Part shown: one piece after another, positions 45,136-54,581 of the stretch
How positions within the stretch are numbered: position 1 is the stretch's first letter
Layout of the letters: every line of letters begins with the position of its first letter
Assembly (NCBI GenBank): GCA_003635265.1
Contig: PYIZ01000046.1
Location: 1 to 64,000 of the forward strand
Length of the DNA stretch: 64,000 nucleotides
Source: Candidatus Poribacteria bacterium
GTDB taxonomy: Bacteria; Poribacteria; WGA-4E; PCPOR2b
Direction: 5' to 3'
Notes under the pieces: model-generated
Seen by the model: only the letters and a program-made list of their open reading frames with translations
Databases searched by the model: none
What the model was told of the DNA's origin: nothing
Translations under genes and position numbers: made by a program

Positions 45136-47592
45136 TCACAGCACGTTTATCGGATCAATATCCACAATCAGATCGATATTCGTGGAAGATGTCTCGGCAA
45201 CCGAGCATTGAATCAGTTCCCGCAGTTCCTCCACATCCTCAGATCGCAACAGAAAATGCCATCGAAATTTATTTTTGATCCTAGCAAGCGGCGCGGGAAC
45301 AGGACCTCGAATCTCAACTGTCGGAAAGCGGTCTGCCTTAAAGACCTCAAGTTGATCCAGTAGGTGATTGGCGGTTTGGATCACCTCCGTCTCGACCTCC
45401 CCACGGAGTAGAATAGTTGCAGCGTGACTCAATGGCGGGTAAAGCAGCGCCTCCCGATAACCGATCTCCTCACGATAGAAACGGAGATAGTCATGTCCCT
45501 GCGCTGCTTGAATGCTATAGTGCTCCGGCATGTAGGTCTGGACGATGACATCTCCCCCCGCTACGCTACGTCCGGATCGCCCAGCGACCTGCGTGAGCAA
45601 ATTAAACGCCCGCTCACCGGCACGAAAGTCTGGCAGATTCAGCGCGGTATCCGCAGAAATCACGCCGACAAGGGTCACGTTCGGAAAATCTAACCCTTTC
45701 GCAATCATCTGCGTCCCGACCAAAATATCGACTTCCCCAGCCTTGAAAACGTCCAAGATCTTCTGATGCGCGTTTTTGCCCGTCGTCGAATCGGCGTCCA
45801 TCCGTCTGACTCTTGCTTCGGGAAACGCCTTGACCACCTCCTGCTCAACCTGCTCAGTGCCAAGCCCAAAATAGCGGATGTACACGCTGCCACATTCTGG
45901 ACAGACTTGAGGCGTTGGGCGTTCATAACCGCAGTGACGACACCCCATCCGCTTGGTATGAAAATGAAATGTCAGTGAGATTGAGCAGTGGTCGCACCGT
46001 TCGACGTACCCACACTCTCTGCAAAAGACGTGAGTGGAGAATCCTCGCCGATTCAGGAACAGGATAATCTGTTCTTTCTTAGAAAGCCGTTCCTGAATAG
46101 CTGCTCGGAGGGAGGTCGAAAAGATCGTGCGATTGCCCCGTTTTAACTCCTCTCGCATATCCACAATCTCGACGGGTGGCATCTCAATATTCGATACGCG
46201 GGAGGGAAGTCTCAAAAGGGAAGACACCCCCTGTTGTGCATGATAAAAACTCTCCAACGATGGCGTCGCACTACCGAAGATTAACGGACAGCCAACCAAC
46301 TCAGATCGCTTCACCGCAACGTCCCGTGCGTGATAGAATGGGTGCGCGGCGTCCTGCTTGTATGACGTTTCATGTTCCTCATCAATTACAATCAGCCCGA
46401 GGTTCGGAAATGGCGCGAAGATAGCAGATCTGGGTCCCACAACGATGTCCGCTGCTCCGCCTTTAATCTGCTGCCACTGATCATATCGCTCCCCATCTGA
46501 AAGATTGCTGTGGAGAACGGCGACTCGACTCCCAAAACGTCCGACAAAACGAGAGACCGTTTGGGGTGTCAGGGAAATTTCGGGAACAAGCACTATCACC
46601 TGTTTGCCCCGATCCAAGACGGAAGCCATTGCTTGCATATAAACCTCCGTTTTACCGCTACCTGTGACACCGTGCAGGAGAAAGAGTTCCCGTCTATCCG
46701 AATCGCTCGCCGCTTGAATCGCCTGTAGCGCAGCCACCTGATCCGGATTCAGCGTGAGCGGCTGTGTGGAAGGCACCGGATCTAAACTCAGCGGATTCCG
46801 CACAATTTGGACGGACTCAACGTGAATTAACCCCTTCCCTTCAAGGGATTGTAATCCCGTTACTGATGTATTCGCACGTTTAGTCAGATCTGTTGTCGTC
46901 AACGTTTCATCGCTGCAGTTGAGGAGGATGCGGAGCATTTCTGCCTGTTTCGGGGCGCGACCACCTCCCAATTGCGCAATCTGCTCCTCAATCTCAGAAA
47001 CCGGCTTGGCAATGGAAACAACTGAGATAGTTTGCGGTCTCGCTTTGGATTGGATGTTCGACCGCAATTCGACGAACCCCTTTTCTTGTAGAGCAGACAA
47101 CGGCGCACGTAGCCTTGAAACCCCAACGCCCAGACGCCGCGAGATTTGGTGAAAGGATAACTTATCCTCCTCCCTGAGTATCGACAAAATCTCCGTTTGA
47201 CGCGACTGCCGCATACCCGAAATCTGCTCATCGGTTGCAAGCAGATGCGCAACCCGGTTTTGACGGGTTCTGACTGCTGCGGGAGCGGCACACCGCAACG
47301 CCTCGCCCCATGAAGACAGGTAATATTCCGACATCCATTTCGTCAATGTAAGCAGTTCATCAGAGAATGTGGGGGTATCATCCAAGCAATCGGTGAGATT
47401 TTTGATTGCTATCGAGTCATCAGGGAGGTCGGGCTCATCCATTAAATCAACAATGACCCCTTCGCGTGTCCCTTCTCCCAAAGGCGCAAGGACGCGGCTG
47501 CCACGCTGTGCTACGGATTGAAGCCGGCTTGGAATAGCGTAAGAGAAGGTGAGATCCTCGGGGAGTGGGAAAGCGACGCGAGCGTATTTCAT
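45136..47592 (-). CDS. priA: Primosomal protein N', replication restart helicase
   Basis: An 818-residue superfamily-2 helicase: an N-terminal DNA-binding domain (ARVAFPLPEDLTFSYAIP), a winged-helix part, Walker A GVTGSGKTEVY, the DEEH box in VIDEEHETSYKQD, and zinc-binding cysteines in FCRECGYVERCDHCS, GCRHCGYE and VCPECGS (eight in total). It restarts stalled forks by 3'-5' unwinding and replisome loading. It is somewhat longer than E. coli PriA (732 residues) through an enlarged region before the helicase core. It follows the uracil-DNA glycosylase gene in the same direction with a repeat-filled gap. Confidence 0.97.
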   Translation of the reverse strand: MKYARVAFPLPEDLTFSYAIPSRLQSVAQRGSRVLAPLGEGTREGVIVDLMDEPDLPDDSIAIKNLTDCLDDTPTFSDELLTLTKWMSEYYLSSWGEALRCAAPAAVRTRQNRVAHLLATDEQISGMRQSRQTEILSILREEDKLSFHQISRRLGVGVSRLRAPLSALQEKGFVELRSNIQSKARPQTISVVSIAKPVSEIEEQIAQLGGGRAPKQAEMLRILLNCSDETLTTTDLTKRANTSVTGLQSLEGKGLIHVESVQIVRNPLSLDPVPSTQPLTLNPDQVAALQAIQAASDSDRRELFLLHGVTGSGKTEVYMQAMASVLDRGKQVIVLVPEISLTPQTVSRFVGRFGSRVAVLHSNLSDGERYDQWQQIKGGAADIVVGPRSAIFAPFPNLGLIVIDEEHETSYKQDAAHPFYHARDVAVKRSELVGCPLIFGSATPSLESFYHAQQGVSSLLRLPSRVSNIEMPPVEIVDMREELKRGNRTIFSTSLRAAIQERLSKKEQIILFLNRRGFSTHVFCRECGYVERCDHCSISLTFHFHTKRMGCRHCGYERPTPQVCPECGSVYIRYFGLGTEQVEQEVVKAFPEARVRRMDADSTTGKNAHQKILDVFKAGEVDILVGTQMIAKGLDFPNVTLVGVISADTALNLPDFRAGERAFNLLTQVAGRSGRSVAGGDVIVQTYMPEHYSIQAAQGHDYLRFYREEIGYREALLYPPLSHAATILLRGEVETEVIQTANHLLDQLEVFKADRFPTVEIRGPVPAPLARIKNKFRWHFLLRSEDVEELRELIQCSVAETSSTNIDLIVDIDPINVL

Positions 47593-47609
47593 GGCGTGAA
47601 ATGTGAGAA

Positions 47610-47664
47610 GTTCATTGGTTCATTAGTACATAAGTTCATTAATGAACAAGTGAACGGATGAACT
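47610..47664. repeat. ATGAACYA repeat cluster between uracil-DNA glycosylase and priA
   Basis: TTCATTGGTTCATTAGTACATAAGTTCATT meets AATGAACAAGTGAACGGATGAACTAA at a palindromic centre, mirroring the 32035 cluster. It ends 3 nt from the glycosylase stop codon. Confidence 0.65.
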
Positions 47665-47666
47665 AA

Positions 47667-48350
47667 CTACGTATTTAATTCCGCCATTACCTTTTGCATA
47701 TCTTCCCAGACATCTCGCTTGCCGTGCGGATTTCGGAGTAGGTAGGCGGGGTGGTAGGTTGCCATGAGTTTGCAGCCGTGATAGTCATGGAAACTGCCGC
47801 GCAATGAAGAAATACTCTGATTGGTGCCGAGTAGGGTTTGCGCAGCAAAGGTGCCAAGCGCACAGATCACCTTTGGTTTGATTAGCTCAATCTGCCTTAG
47901 CAGGAAAGGCTCACAGCTTTCAATCTCAATCGGTTTCGGATTCCGATTACCGGGCGGACGGCACTTAATCACGTTGGCGATATAAACATCCTCGCGCTTC
48001 AAGTCCATCGCCTCAATAATCCGCGTGAGCAGTTGCCCCGCACGCCCTACAAAAGGCACGCCCTGCTGATCTTCATCCGCACCGGGGGCTTCACCGACAA
48101 ACATGAGATCGGCGTTTTCATCTCCCGTTCCAAAAACCACTGTGTTCCGTCCCTCGTGCAGTTCGCACCGCTCACAACCCATCGCTTCATCGCGCAACCG
48201 CGCTATATCAAACTCGGCAAATTCGGATTCGGGTTCCTGTTCTTCCTCAAACAATTCTGTGAAGCCAAGCTGCATTTGTTCTTCCACGTATTCCCTCACT
48301 GTTGCAACAATTTCCAGATACCCTTCGACAACTTCATTCTGATCTGACAT
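47667..48350 (-). CDS. Family 4 uracil-DNA glycosylase
   Basis: A 227-residue protein with an acidic N-terminal extension of about 45 residues, then the family-4 core. Cysteine ligands of the [4Fe-4S] cluster are seen in CERCELHEGR, VIKCRPPGNRNP and SCEP. The catalytic segment VGEAPGADEDQQGVPFVGRAG binds uracil DNA. It removes uracil arising from cytosine deamination. The adjacency to priA suggests a DNA-maintenance pair, with a repeat cluster in between. Confidence 0.94.
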   Translation of the reverse strand: MSDQNEVVEGYLEIVATVREYVEEQMQLGFTELFEEEQEPESEFAEFDIARLRDEAMGCERCELHEGRNTVVFGTGDENADLMFVGEAPGADEDQQGVPFVGRAGQLLTRIIEAMDLKREDVYIANVIKCRPPGNRNPKPIEIESCEPFLLRQIELIKPKVICALGTFAAQTLLGTNQSISSLRGSFHDYHGCKLMATYHPAYLLRNPHGKRDVWEDMQKVMAELNT

Positions 48351-48351
48351 G

Positions 48352-48437
48352 GAACGTGAAACGTGAAACGTGAAACGTGAAACGTAATGTGACAGTGTTA
48401 AAATCCTTACGTTTTACGCTTTACGTTTTACGCCTCC
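48352..48437. repeat. CGTGAAACG / CGTTTTACG tandem repeats
   Basis: Four CGTGAAA units are followed after 20 nt by inverted TTACGTTTTACGCTTTACG units, forming a large imperfect palindrome that could fold as a hairpin. It fills the gap between the isomerase gene and the uracil-DNA glycosylase gene. Confidence 0.7.
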
Positions 48438-48446
48438 AGATAGGTT

Positions 48447-49505
48447 TTACGCCTCTAAGCGGCGTTTGAGTTCTTCAATTCGCCGGACGGGTGTTGGGTT
48501 TTGTTCATACAGAATTGCGAGATAAAAGCTCGCCCAATCCCCAATGGCAACCAACGATAACAGACGGGCAAGTAGTGAACTACCAACTGAATCCACCTGC
48601 GTAATGCCGCCGGTATGCGGTTGAATTAGTTTTGCCGTGATGTCCATTCGACGCTGCGTCTGAGACGGAGCAATCAGATCGCGGAGTTGGATGACGTGAC
48701 ACTGCTGCGTCAACGTCGATGGGTGCTTCCAACCCTCAATCTCGTTGTGATTCATCTCAGGATACACACTATAATAAGCGAGCGATTTGCCGTTCTCGTT
48801 CATCTGACCTTTCCAGCGCATCGCAATCGCTTCAAGTTCCTGAGGAGCGTAGATAATAGGCAATTTCCCGTACAACGCCTGTGCAAGCTGTTTGGGTTGA
48901 TTCTCCGGGACATCGCGCTGAAAATCTTCTTCCAATTTCGCCAGCAGCGCAACTGCCTCCTCCAAGTCACTCCGCAAATCGAGGTGGGGATCAAATCCGA
49001 GCCCGGCAAAGACTGATAAGATCGGCATGAGTAGATAGCCGAGTGAGGCTCTGGGCGGTTGTCCGGGGGGAATCATCACACAGGGGAGACTGTGGGTATC
49101 CGCAAATGCCTTTAACTTCCCGCCACTAGTAACCACCAAAATGTTCGCGCCTTGTGCAAACGCTTGTTCAACAGACAGGAGAGTTTCTTCAGTATTGCCG
49201 GAATAGCTGACAGCGATGAAAAGCGTTTGAGATGTCACAAACGCAGGAAGGGTGTACCCCCGGTGGACGATAATTGGACACGGCACTTGACCTCCAACCA
49301 CCGCCTTCACAAGGTCTCCGCCAATTCCAGATCCGCCCATCCCAGCAATCACAAGGTTGTTGGGAATTTGATTATCATACCCCTCTAATTTGAGAGCCTC
49401 GCCAATCTCCCAGCCATGCTTACACTGGCCAGAGAAACTGGACAGCAGCTCAAGCATATCTTCGGAATCATGCTGTTTGATTTGAGCGGGATTCAGAGTC
49501 GTCAT
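48447..49505 (-). CDS. Bifunctional phosphoglucose/phosphomannose isomerase
   Basis: A 352-residue SIS-domain protein. The glycine-rich nucleotide-like motif AGMGGSGIGGDLVKAVV, then SYSGNTEETL, and the MNHNEIEGW catalytic segment are typical of the archaeal-type bifunctional PGI/PMI family. It interconverts glucose-6-P, fructose-6-P and mannose-6-P. It lies just after rseP on the minus strand (21 nt gap), so it may be the last member of that housekeeping transcript. Confidence 0.93.
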   Translation of the reverse strand: MTTLNPAQIKQHDSEDMLELLSSFSGQCKHGWEIGEALKLEGYDNQIPNNLVIAGMGGSGIGGDLVKAVVGGQVPCPIIVHRGYTLPAFVTSQTLFIAVSYSGNTEETLLSVEQAFAQGANILVVTSGGKLKAFADTHSLPCVMIPPGQPPRASLGYLLMPILSVFAGLGFDPHLDLRSDLEEAVALLAKLEEDFQRDVPENQPKQLAQALYGKLPIIYAPQELEAIAMRWKGQMNENGKSLAYYSVYPEMNHNEIEGWKHPSTLTQQCHVIQLRDLIAPSQTQRRMDITAKLIQPHTGGITQVDSVGSSLLARLLSLVAIGDWASFYLAILYEQNPTPVRRIEELKRRLEA

Positions 49506-49526
49506 CTATTTAATAGATCTTCGGGA

Positions 49527-51161
49527 TCAGACAAAAAAGACACGTAGGATATCGTAGAATGTAATATATAAAAACAGCCCCGCGAGCAAGACAATGCTGA
49601 CCTGCTGAATAATCATCTGCTTACGGATACTCAGGGGTCTGCCACGCAACTTTTCAAGGGTAAAGAAGAGAATTTGACCCCCATCTGCAATCGGAATGGG
49701 CAATAGATTCACGATGGCGAGATTAACACTGATGAAACCCACGAAAAAGAGCAAACTTCGCAGACCAAACTCCACTACCCGACGTGTTGCATCCACAATC
49801 CCAATTGGCCCGGTAAGATGTTTTGTCTTAACCTCGCGAGTAACGAGGCGCTTGAGCACCTTCACAACCATCTCCAAAATCAACCAATTCGTTTGGACGC
49901 CCTCGCCCACAGCCGTAACGACATTATATCTCGGAATCGGAACAGAGGGGACTGCAAGCGCGAGGCCATCTAACGACAACTTCCAATGTAATCCTTGCAG
50001 GTCAACTTGATTCGCAGCGTCCCCAACGGCGAAGGTCAGGGTTACGTTCAGTTGTTCGCCGCTGCGAAGCAAACCGATTTCAACGGGTTGATCGGGATTT
50101 GCGGCAGCTAATTCATACAGTTTCGGATATAACTCGAAATTCTTGATAGATTCCCCATTAATCGAAACAATCTCATCCCCGCTTTGGATCCCTACCTGTT
50201 CCGCTGCGCTTCCCTCTTCAACAACGGCGTTGACCACCCAATTAATCGGAAAACCGGCAGTTAAAGATTCAGCGCCCCGTTGAATTCCCAGCGAAATCTC
50301 ACCGTTCTGGTTCTCGTTGATCTCCTTGTACAATTTCCGATGTGCCGATCCAAAGGGATTGGAGGGATCCCAAATGACTGAATTGAATTCAGGCACATGA
50401 TAGATCCTTCGTCCATTGATACTTTCTATCACGTCTCCGGCTTGGATACCCGCTTGCGCCGCCGCACTGCCCTCGATGATATTTTCAACCATTGTTGACT
50501 GTCGCGCAGAGACTCGAATCTGGCCGATTCCACTCCTATCAAGACTTCTCGGTGTCACATAAAGCGTCTTGGGTTGACCGTCGCGGGAAACTACAACTTT
50601 CAGTTCCTCATCGGGGTGGGTAAGGATCGTTGTGTTGAAGTCCTGCCAATTTTTGATCCTCCGATCATTGATTGAAACGATCGTGTCGCCCGGTTCGATG
50701 CCGCCCTTCTTGGCAGGGCTATCATCGGCAACTAACCCAATTTGAGCCATCCGATCTGACCGTCCAATTAGCATCTCCATCAACCACATCGTGCCATGGT
50801 CCAACCCAACAAGATACACAAACGAAAAGAGAATAACGCCCATTATAAAGTTCATTGCGGGACCCGCAATTGCAACAAAAATGCGATGCCCGACAGGGGC
50901 TGAAGCGAATTCATCCTCCTCACCTTTCTGTTCATCAGGGCTTTCACCTGCCATCTTCACAAATCCACCAAACGGCAAAGCGGATATACAGTACTCGGTC
51001 TCTCCCCGCCGAAAACCGATGAGTCTCGGACCGAAACCGATTGAAAATTTCTCCACGCGAATCCCACACCGTTTTGCCGCAAAGAAATGACCAAGCTCAT
51101 GAATAAAAATTAGAAAACCAAGGGCGAGAATTGCGAGAATAATAGTAGCAGAATGAATCAT
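49527..51161 (-). CDS. rseP: RIP site-2 metalloprotease RseP family with three PDZ domains
   Basis: A 544-residue membrane zinc protease. HELGHFFAAK (residue ~21) supplies two zinc ligands and the catalytic Glu; NLLPIPIADGG near the C-terminus supplies the third ligand. Three PDZ domains are visible: DDSPAKKGGIEPGDTIVSIN, EGSAAAQAGIQAGDVIESIN and EEGSAAEQVGIQSGDEIVSI. E. coli RseP has two and many Gram-positive homologues one. ATG at 51161 is supported by AAGGTGA, which overlaps the end of dxr. It cleaves membrane anti-sigma factors in relatives; two ECF sigma genes lie downstream on the other strand. Confidence 0.94.
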   Translation of the reverse strand: MIHSATIILAILALGFLIFIHELGHFFAAKRCGIRVEKFSIGFGPRLIGFRRGETEYCISALPFGGFVKMAGESPDEQKGEEDEFASAPVGHRIFVAIAGPAMNFIMGVILFSFVYLVGLDHGTMWLMEMLIGRSDRMAQIGLVADDSPAKKGGIEPGDTIVSINDRRIKNWQDFNTTILTHPDEELKVVVSRDGQPKTLYVTPRSLDRSGIGQIRVSARQSTMVENIIEGSAAAQAGIQAGDVIESINGRRIYHVPEFNSVIWDPSNPFGSAHRKLYKEINENQNGEISLGIQRGAESLTAGFPINWVVNAVVEEGSAAEQVGIQSGDEIVSINGESIKNFELYPKLYELAAANPDQPVEIGLLRSGEQLNVTLTFAVGDAANQVDLQGLHWKLSLDGLALAVPSVPIPRYNVVTAVGEGVQTNWLILEMVVKVLKRLVTREVKTKHLTGPIGIVDATRRVVEFGLRSLLFFVGFISVNLAIVNLLPIPIADGGQILFFTLEKLRGRPLSIRKQMIIQQVSIVLLAGLFLYITFYDILRVFFV

Positions 51162-51166
51162 CAATG

Positions 51167-52342
51167 TCACCTTTTTGTTTGGATTAATTCGTGTGCAACC
51201 GATCTTGCCCATCGATCAGCAGCAAGTATATCATCAAGCGTTGGCTGCAATGTTACATCATGTCGAGTCATTACTACCTCAAGGTAGTTCGGTATGTCCA
51301 TGAATCCGATCTGCCGGTTTAGGAATGCCTGCACGACTACTTCATCAGCACTACTGAGAACCGTCGGTAAGGTCCCACCAACTTTTGCAGCACTATAGGC
51401 AAGCTCCAGACATGGAAACTTTTCGGAATCAACCGGCTCCATGCGGAGCGCCCCAACCTCAGCCAGATCGAGACGCGGCACAGAAGTAGGCAAACGGCAC
51501 GGATAGGTCAACGCATATTGGATCGGCAGGCGCATATCCGATACCCCCAACTGCGCTAGTAACGAACCATCAACAAACTCAACCATCGAATGAATAATAC
51601 TCTCCGGGTGAATTACAACCTCGATTTGCGACAACGGCACATCAAAAAACCATTTCGACTCGATAACCTCAAACCCCTTGTTCATCATTGTTGCCGAGTC
51701 AATCGTAACTTTTTCCCCCATCTTCCAATTTGGATGCTTCAAAGCTTGTTGTGGTGTCACCGAGTCAAGCTTTTCCAAAGGCATTTCACGGAAAGGGCCA
51801 CCGGAGCCTGTGAGAATCAGTCGATGTATGTCAGCGCGCCCATAACCGTCACTATTAACGTTGGAAAGGCACTGAAAGATTGCACTGATTTCGCTATCTA
51901 CGGGTAGAAGACGAACGTTATTTTCCTTAGCCGCCTCCATAATCAGCGAACCACACATGACCAACGCCTCTTTGTTGACAAAAGCAAGGTCTTTTCCGGC
52001 TTGAATCGCTTCTATGGTTGGCATGAGTCCCGCACTACCGCCGATTGCTTCAAGAACAAGATCAGCCTCTGCCATCGTCGCAACCGCCGAAACCCCATCA
52101 AATCCTGAAAGGACCTCAACTGTTTTGACATCCTTTAACTGTTTCCGCAGTCGGTTAGCAGCTACCTCATCCCTTACTGCCACAAGCCGTGGGCGAAATT
52201 GACGCACTTGCTGTTCAATCTGGTCAACCGATGTATTGGCAGCAAGCCCAGCAACGACGAATTGATCGGAATGGCTCTCCACGACTGACAGAGCATTTTG
52301 CCCAATAGACCCTGTGGAACCAAGAATGGCGAGGTGTTTCAT
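51167..52342 (-). CDS. dxr: 1-deoxy-D-xylulose 5-phosphate reductoisomerase
   Basis: A 391-residue enzyme. The NADPH fold is ILGSTGSIGQNAL at the N-terminus; the substrate and metal segments include LLPVDSEISAIFQCL, LTGSGGPFREM and KMGEKVTIDSATMMNKG. It catalyses the second MEP-pathway step. ATG 52342 begins the homology; an in-frame extension to 52384 is not supported. It sits between cdsA and rseP, as in the common housekeeping cluster, with the cdsA-dxr gap holding a possible terminator. Confidence 0.97.
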   Translation of the reverse strand: MKHLAILGSTGSIGQNALSVVESHSDQFVVAGLAANTSVDQIEQQVRQFRPRLVAVRDEVAANRLRKQLKDVKTVEVLSGFDGVSAVATMAEADLVLEAIGGSAGLMPTIEAIQAGKDLAFVNKEALVMCGSLIMEAAKENNVRLLPVDSEISAIFQCLSNVNSDGYGRADIHRLILTGSGGPFREMPLEKLDSVTPQQALKHPNWKMGEKVTIDSATMMNKGFEVIESKWFFDVPLSQIEVVIHPESIIHSMVEFVDGSLLAQLGVSDMRLPIQYALTYPCRLPTSVPRLDLAEVGALRMEPVDSEKFPCLELAYSAAKVGGTLPTVLSSADEVVVQAFLNRQIGFMDIPNYLEVVMTRHDVTLQPTLDDILAADRWARSVAHELIQTKR

Positions 52343-52451
52343 AGCAAGTTCACGAACAAGAATTAAGTAGCAGGCACACACCACATGCCGTAACTTATGT
52401 TTCCATTTCTGTTGGACGTATCAACACGTAGATTGGGTTGAATGAAACGAT

Positions 52452-52489
52452 AAAAAAAGCCCCAAGCACCGCACCACAATTCCAAGGGC
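52452..52489 (-). terminator. Weak candidate terminator between cdsA and dxr
   Basis: Read on the minus strand, GCCC (52489-52486) and GGGC (52462-52459) enclose a 23-nt loop and are followed by T7 (52458-52452). The stem is only 4 bp, so this may merely attenuate read-through into dxr. Confidence 0.3.
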
Positions 52490-52504
52490 AGGACAATAAT
52501 TCCA

Positions 52505-53320
52505 TTATGTTGGGCTTACGAGATATACAAAATAGTAATAAAGCACCGGCGTCGAAAAAATCAAACTATCGCATCGATCCAGTAATCCACCGTGTCCCGG
52601 AATTAAATGCCCCGAATCTTTAACTTCAGCACTCCGTTTGATAATCGACTCGCTCAAGTCGCTCAGTTGACCTACGATTCCCAGCAGCACCCCAAGAATC
52701 AACGCATGTGGGAAACTCAATATCCCTTTCAAGAAAAAAGACCAGACTCCAAGCCCGCCGAGTAGCCCAAAGACTAGCCCCGCGATTGTCCCTTCAATAG
52801 TCTTGCCCGGACTGATCGTTGGACGGAGCTTGTGCCTGCCGAACCGTTTGCCGAAGAGATATGCCGCAGTATCACCTAGCCAGATAGTCACCAGCAGGTA
52901 GAAGATTAATCCCATGCCAGCCCCGCTGATGTCGCGCAGCAGAATCAGGTGATGCCCAAAAGCCCAACCGATATAGATAGCTCCCAGTAGCGTACTTGCA
53001 ACAGAAAGGAAGGCTACGTCGATTTGATCGCGAAAAATCTGGTAGGAGAACGGAAGCAGGAGCGTCAAGGCGAGAGCAAGTTCAGTAGGCATCTTGAAGC
53101 CGATTAAATCAACCGCCGACAAACAGAACAGGACGCCACATGCGACGGTAAAAATTCGACCGCCCCTTCCTCCAATCGATTGGGAAAGCCCCCAAAACTC
53201 CATCAGCATCAGACCGGCAACCAAAATAATCGCTGCGGAATAGGGATACCCTCCCCACCAAACAAGGAAGATGATCACAGGTATTAGGATAATCGCACTA
53301 ATAACTCGCTTCCAAAACAT
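52505..53320 (-). CDS. cdsA: Phosphatidate cytidylyltransferase
   Basis: A 271-residue, eight-helix membrane protein carrying the CDP-alcohol/CdsA signature near the C-terminus (SIIKRSAEVKDSGHLIPGHG and LLDRCDS) and the segment SPGKTIEGTIAG. It makes CDP-diacylglycerol from phosphatidic acid and CTP. The signature has Cys where a hydrophobic residue is usual (DRCDS). It lies between frr and dxr, without the uppS gene that normally precedes it. Confidence 0.95.
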   Translation of the reverse strand: MFWKRVISAIILIPVIIFLVWWGGYPYSAAIILVAGLMLMEFWGLSQSIGGRGGRIFTVACGVLFCLSAVDLIGFKMPTELALALTLLLPFSYQIFRDQIDVAFLSVASTLLGAIYIGWAFGHHLILLRDISGAGMGLIFYLLVTIWLGDTAAYLFGKRFGRHKLRPTISPGKTIEGTIAGLVFGLLGGLGVWSFFLKGILSFPHALILGVLLGIVGQLSDLSESIIKRSAEVKDSGHLIPGHGGLLDRCDSLIFSTPVLYYYFVYLVSPT

Positions 53321-53372
53321 TGGCTTAGGGACGGACGAATTCTTTGGTCGAAGACCACGCCTCGGTTACTGA

Positions 53373-53936
53373 TTACAGTTCGAGTAGCTCTTCTTCCTTT
53401 GATTTTAACAGTTCGTTAGTCTGCTCGGTGTAAAGATCCGTGCATTCTTGGACCTCCGCCGCATAGGTATGGCGCTCATCCTGAGAAATCTGCTTCGACT
53501 TCTCTAACTTCTGCAGCGCATCATTTGCATCACGCCGGATATTCCTGATAGCTACGCGTCCTTCTTCGGCTAACTTAGCAACGTACCGGGTCAATTCTTG
53601 GCGACGTTCCGTTGTCAGTTCAGGGATCTGGATGCGAATCACATTGCCGTCGTTATTCGGATTCAAACCCAAATCAGATTGCGCGATCGCTCTTTCAACG
53701 TCCTTCATTACCGTTTTATCCCAAGGTTGGATGACAATCAGACGAGGTTCGGGAATGGTAATTGTCGCAACTTGATTAATTGGACTTTTGGTGCCGTAAT
53801 AATCAACACGAATGTTATCCAATAGTGAAGCCGAGGCTCTCCCAGTGCGAACATGTGCAAAATCTCGCGCTGTTGAGTCCACAGCCTTCTGCATTCTCGT
53901 CTCTGCATCACGAAGAATTGTTTTAGGCATTTTCAA
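53373..53936 (-). CDS. frr: Ribosome recycling factor
   Basis: A 187-residue protein of standard length with a long helical bundle: ARDFAHVRTGRASASLLDNI, LVIQPWDKTVMKDVERAI, RIQIPELTTERRQELTRYV and KKAEEG-like segments. It disassembles post-termination ribosomes with EF-G. AAAGGAG lies close to the ATG. It comes directly after tsf; pyrH, which normally lies between them, is absent. Confidence 0.97.
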   Translation of the reverse strand: MKMPKTILRDAETRMQKAVDSTARDFAHVRTGRASASLLDNIRVDYYGTKSPINQVATITIPEPRLIVIQPWDKTVMKDVERAIAQSDLGLNPNNDGNVIRIQIPELTTERRQELTRYVAKLAEEGRVAIRNIRRDANDALQKLEKSKQISQDERHTYAAEVQECTDLYTEQTNELLKSKEEELLEL

Positions 53937-53984
53937 ACTCCTTTAGATTATCCATCAATTACAGACAATCTTCAATCCTAGGAT

Positions 53985-54581
53985 CTAGTCCTGTCCTAAC
54001 ACATAGAGCGAAAACCGTTTCACAACGATGTTTTCCCCAAGTTGAGCGATAGCATCTTGAATAAGTTGCTTAACCGTTTTATCCATTTCTCGAATATAGG
54101 GTTGCTCAAGCAGACAAGCCTCAGCATAAAATTTAGAGAGTCTGCCGTCAACGATCTTATCAACGATATGCTCCGGTTTTCCTTCGTCAAGTGTCTGTCT
54201 CCTCAAAATCTCTTTTTCTGATTCCAACACACTTGCTGGCACATCTTCCTCGCTAACGTATTTGGGCTTTGCCGCGGCAACCTGCATGGCAATCTCTTTG
54301 GTCAACTCCTGGAATTGTTCCGTCCGGGCAACGAAGTCTGTTTCACAGTTGACCTCAACCAACACACCGATTCGGCTGCCGGGGTGAATGTACGAGGCAA
54401 CCATCCCCTCAGAGGTAGTACGTCCACCTTTGAGTTCCGAAGCCTTCAATCCCTTTTCGCGCAGCAGCTGAATCGCTGCGTCTAAATCGCCCTCCGTTTC
54501 GGTGAGGGCTTTCTTGCAGTCCATAATCCCGGCACTTGTGCGGGAGCGCAACTCACTGACCATCTTCGCAGTAATTTCCAT
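53985..54581 (-). CDS. tsf: Elongation factor Ts (short form)
   Basis: A 198-residue EF-Ts: N-terminal UBA-like domain (MVSELRSRTSAGIMDCKKAL) and core motif CETDFVARTEQF. The protein has one core domain instead of the two of E. coli (283 residues), as in Thermus-type EF-Ts. It exchanges nucleotides on EF-Tu. The ATG shares a base with the rpsB TAA stop codon, indicating coupling. Confidence 0.97.
   Translation of the reverse strand: MEITAKMVSELRSRTSAGIMDCKKALTETEGDLDAAIQLLREKGLKASELKGGRTTSEGMVASYIHPGSRIGVLVEVNCETDFVARTEQFQELTKEIAMQVAAAKPKYVSEEDVPASVLESEKEILRRQTLDEGKPEHIVDKIVDGRLSKFYAEACLLEQPYIREMDKTVKQLIQDAIAQLGENIVVKRFSLYVLGQD

Noticed and set aside
32035..47664. ATGAACYA clusters as a CRISPR array
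   Set aside because: Units are too short and degenerate, there are no spacers of constant length, and no cas genes are present.
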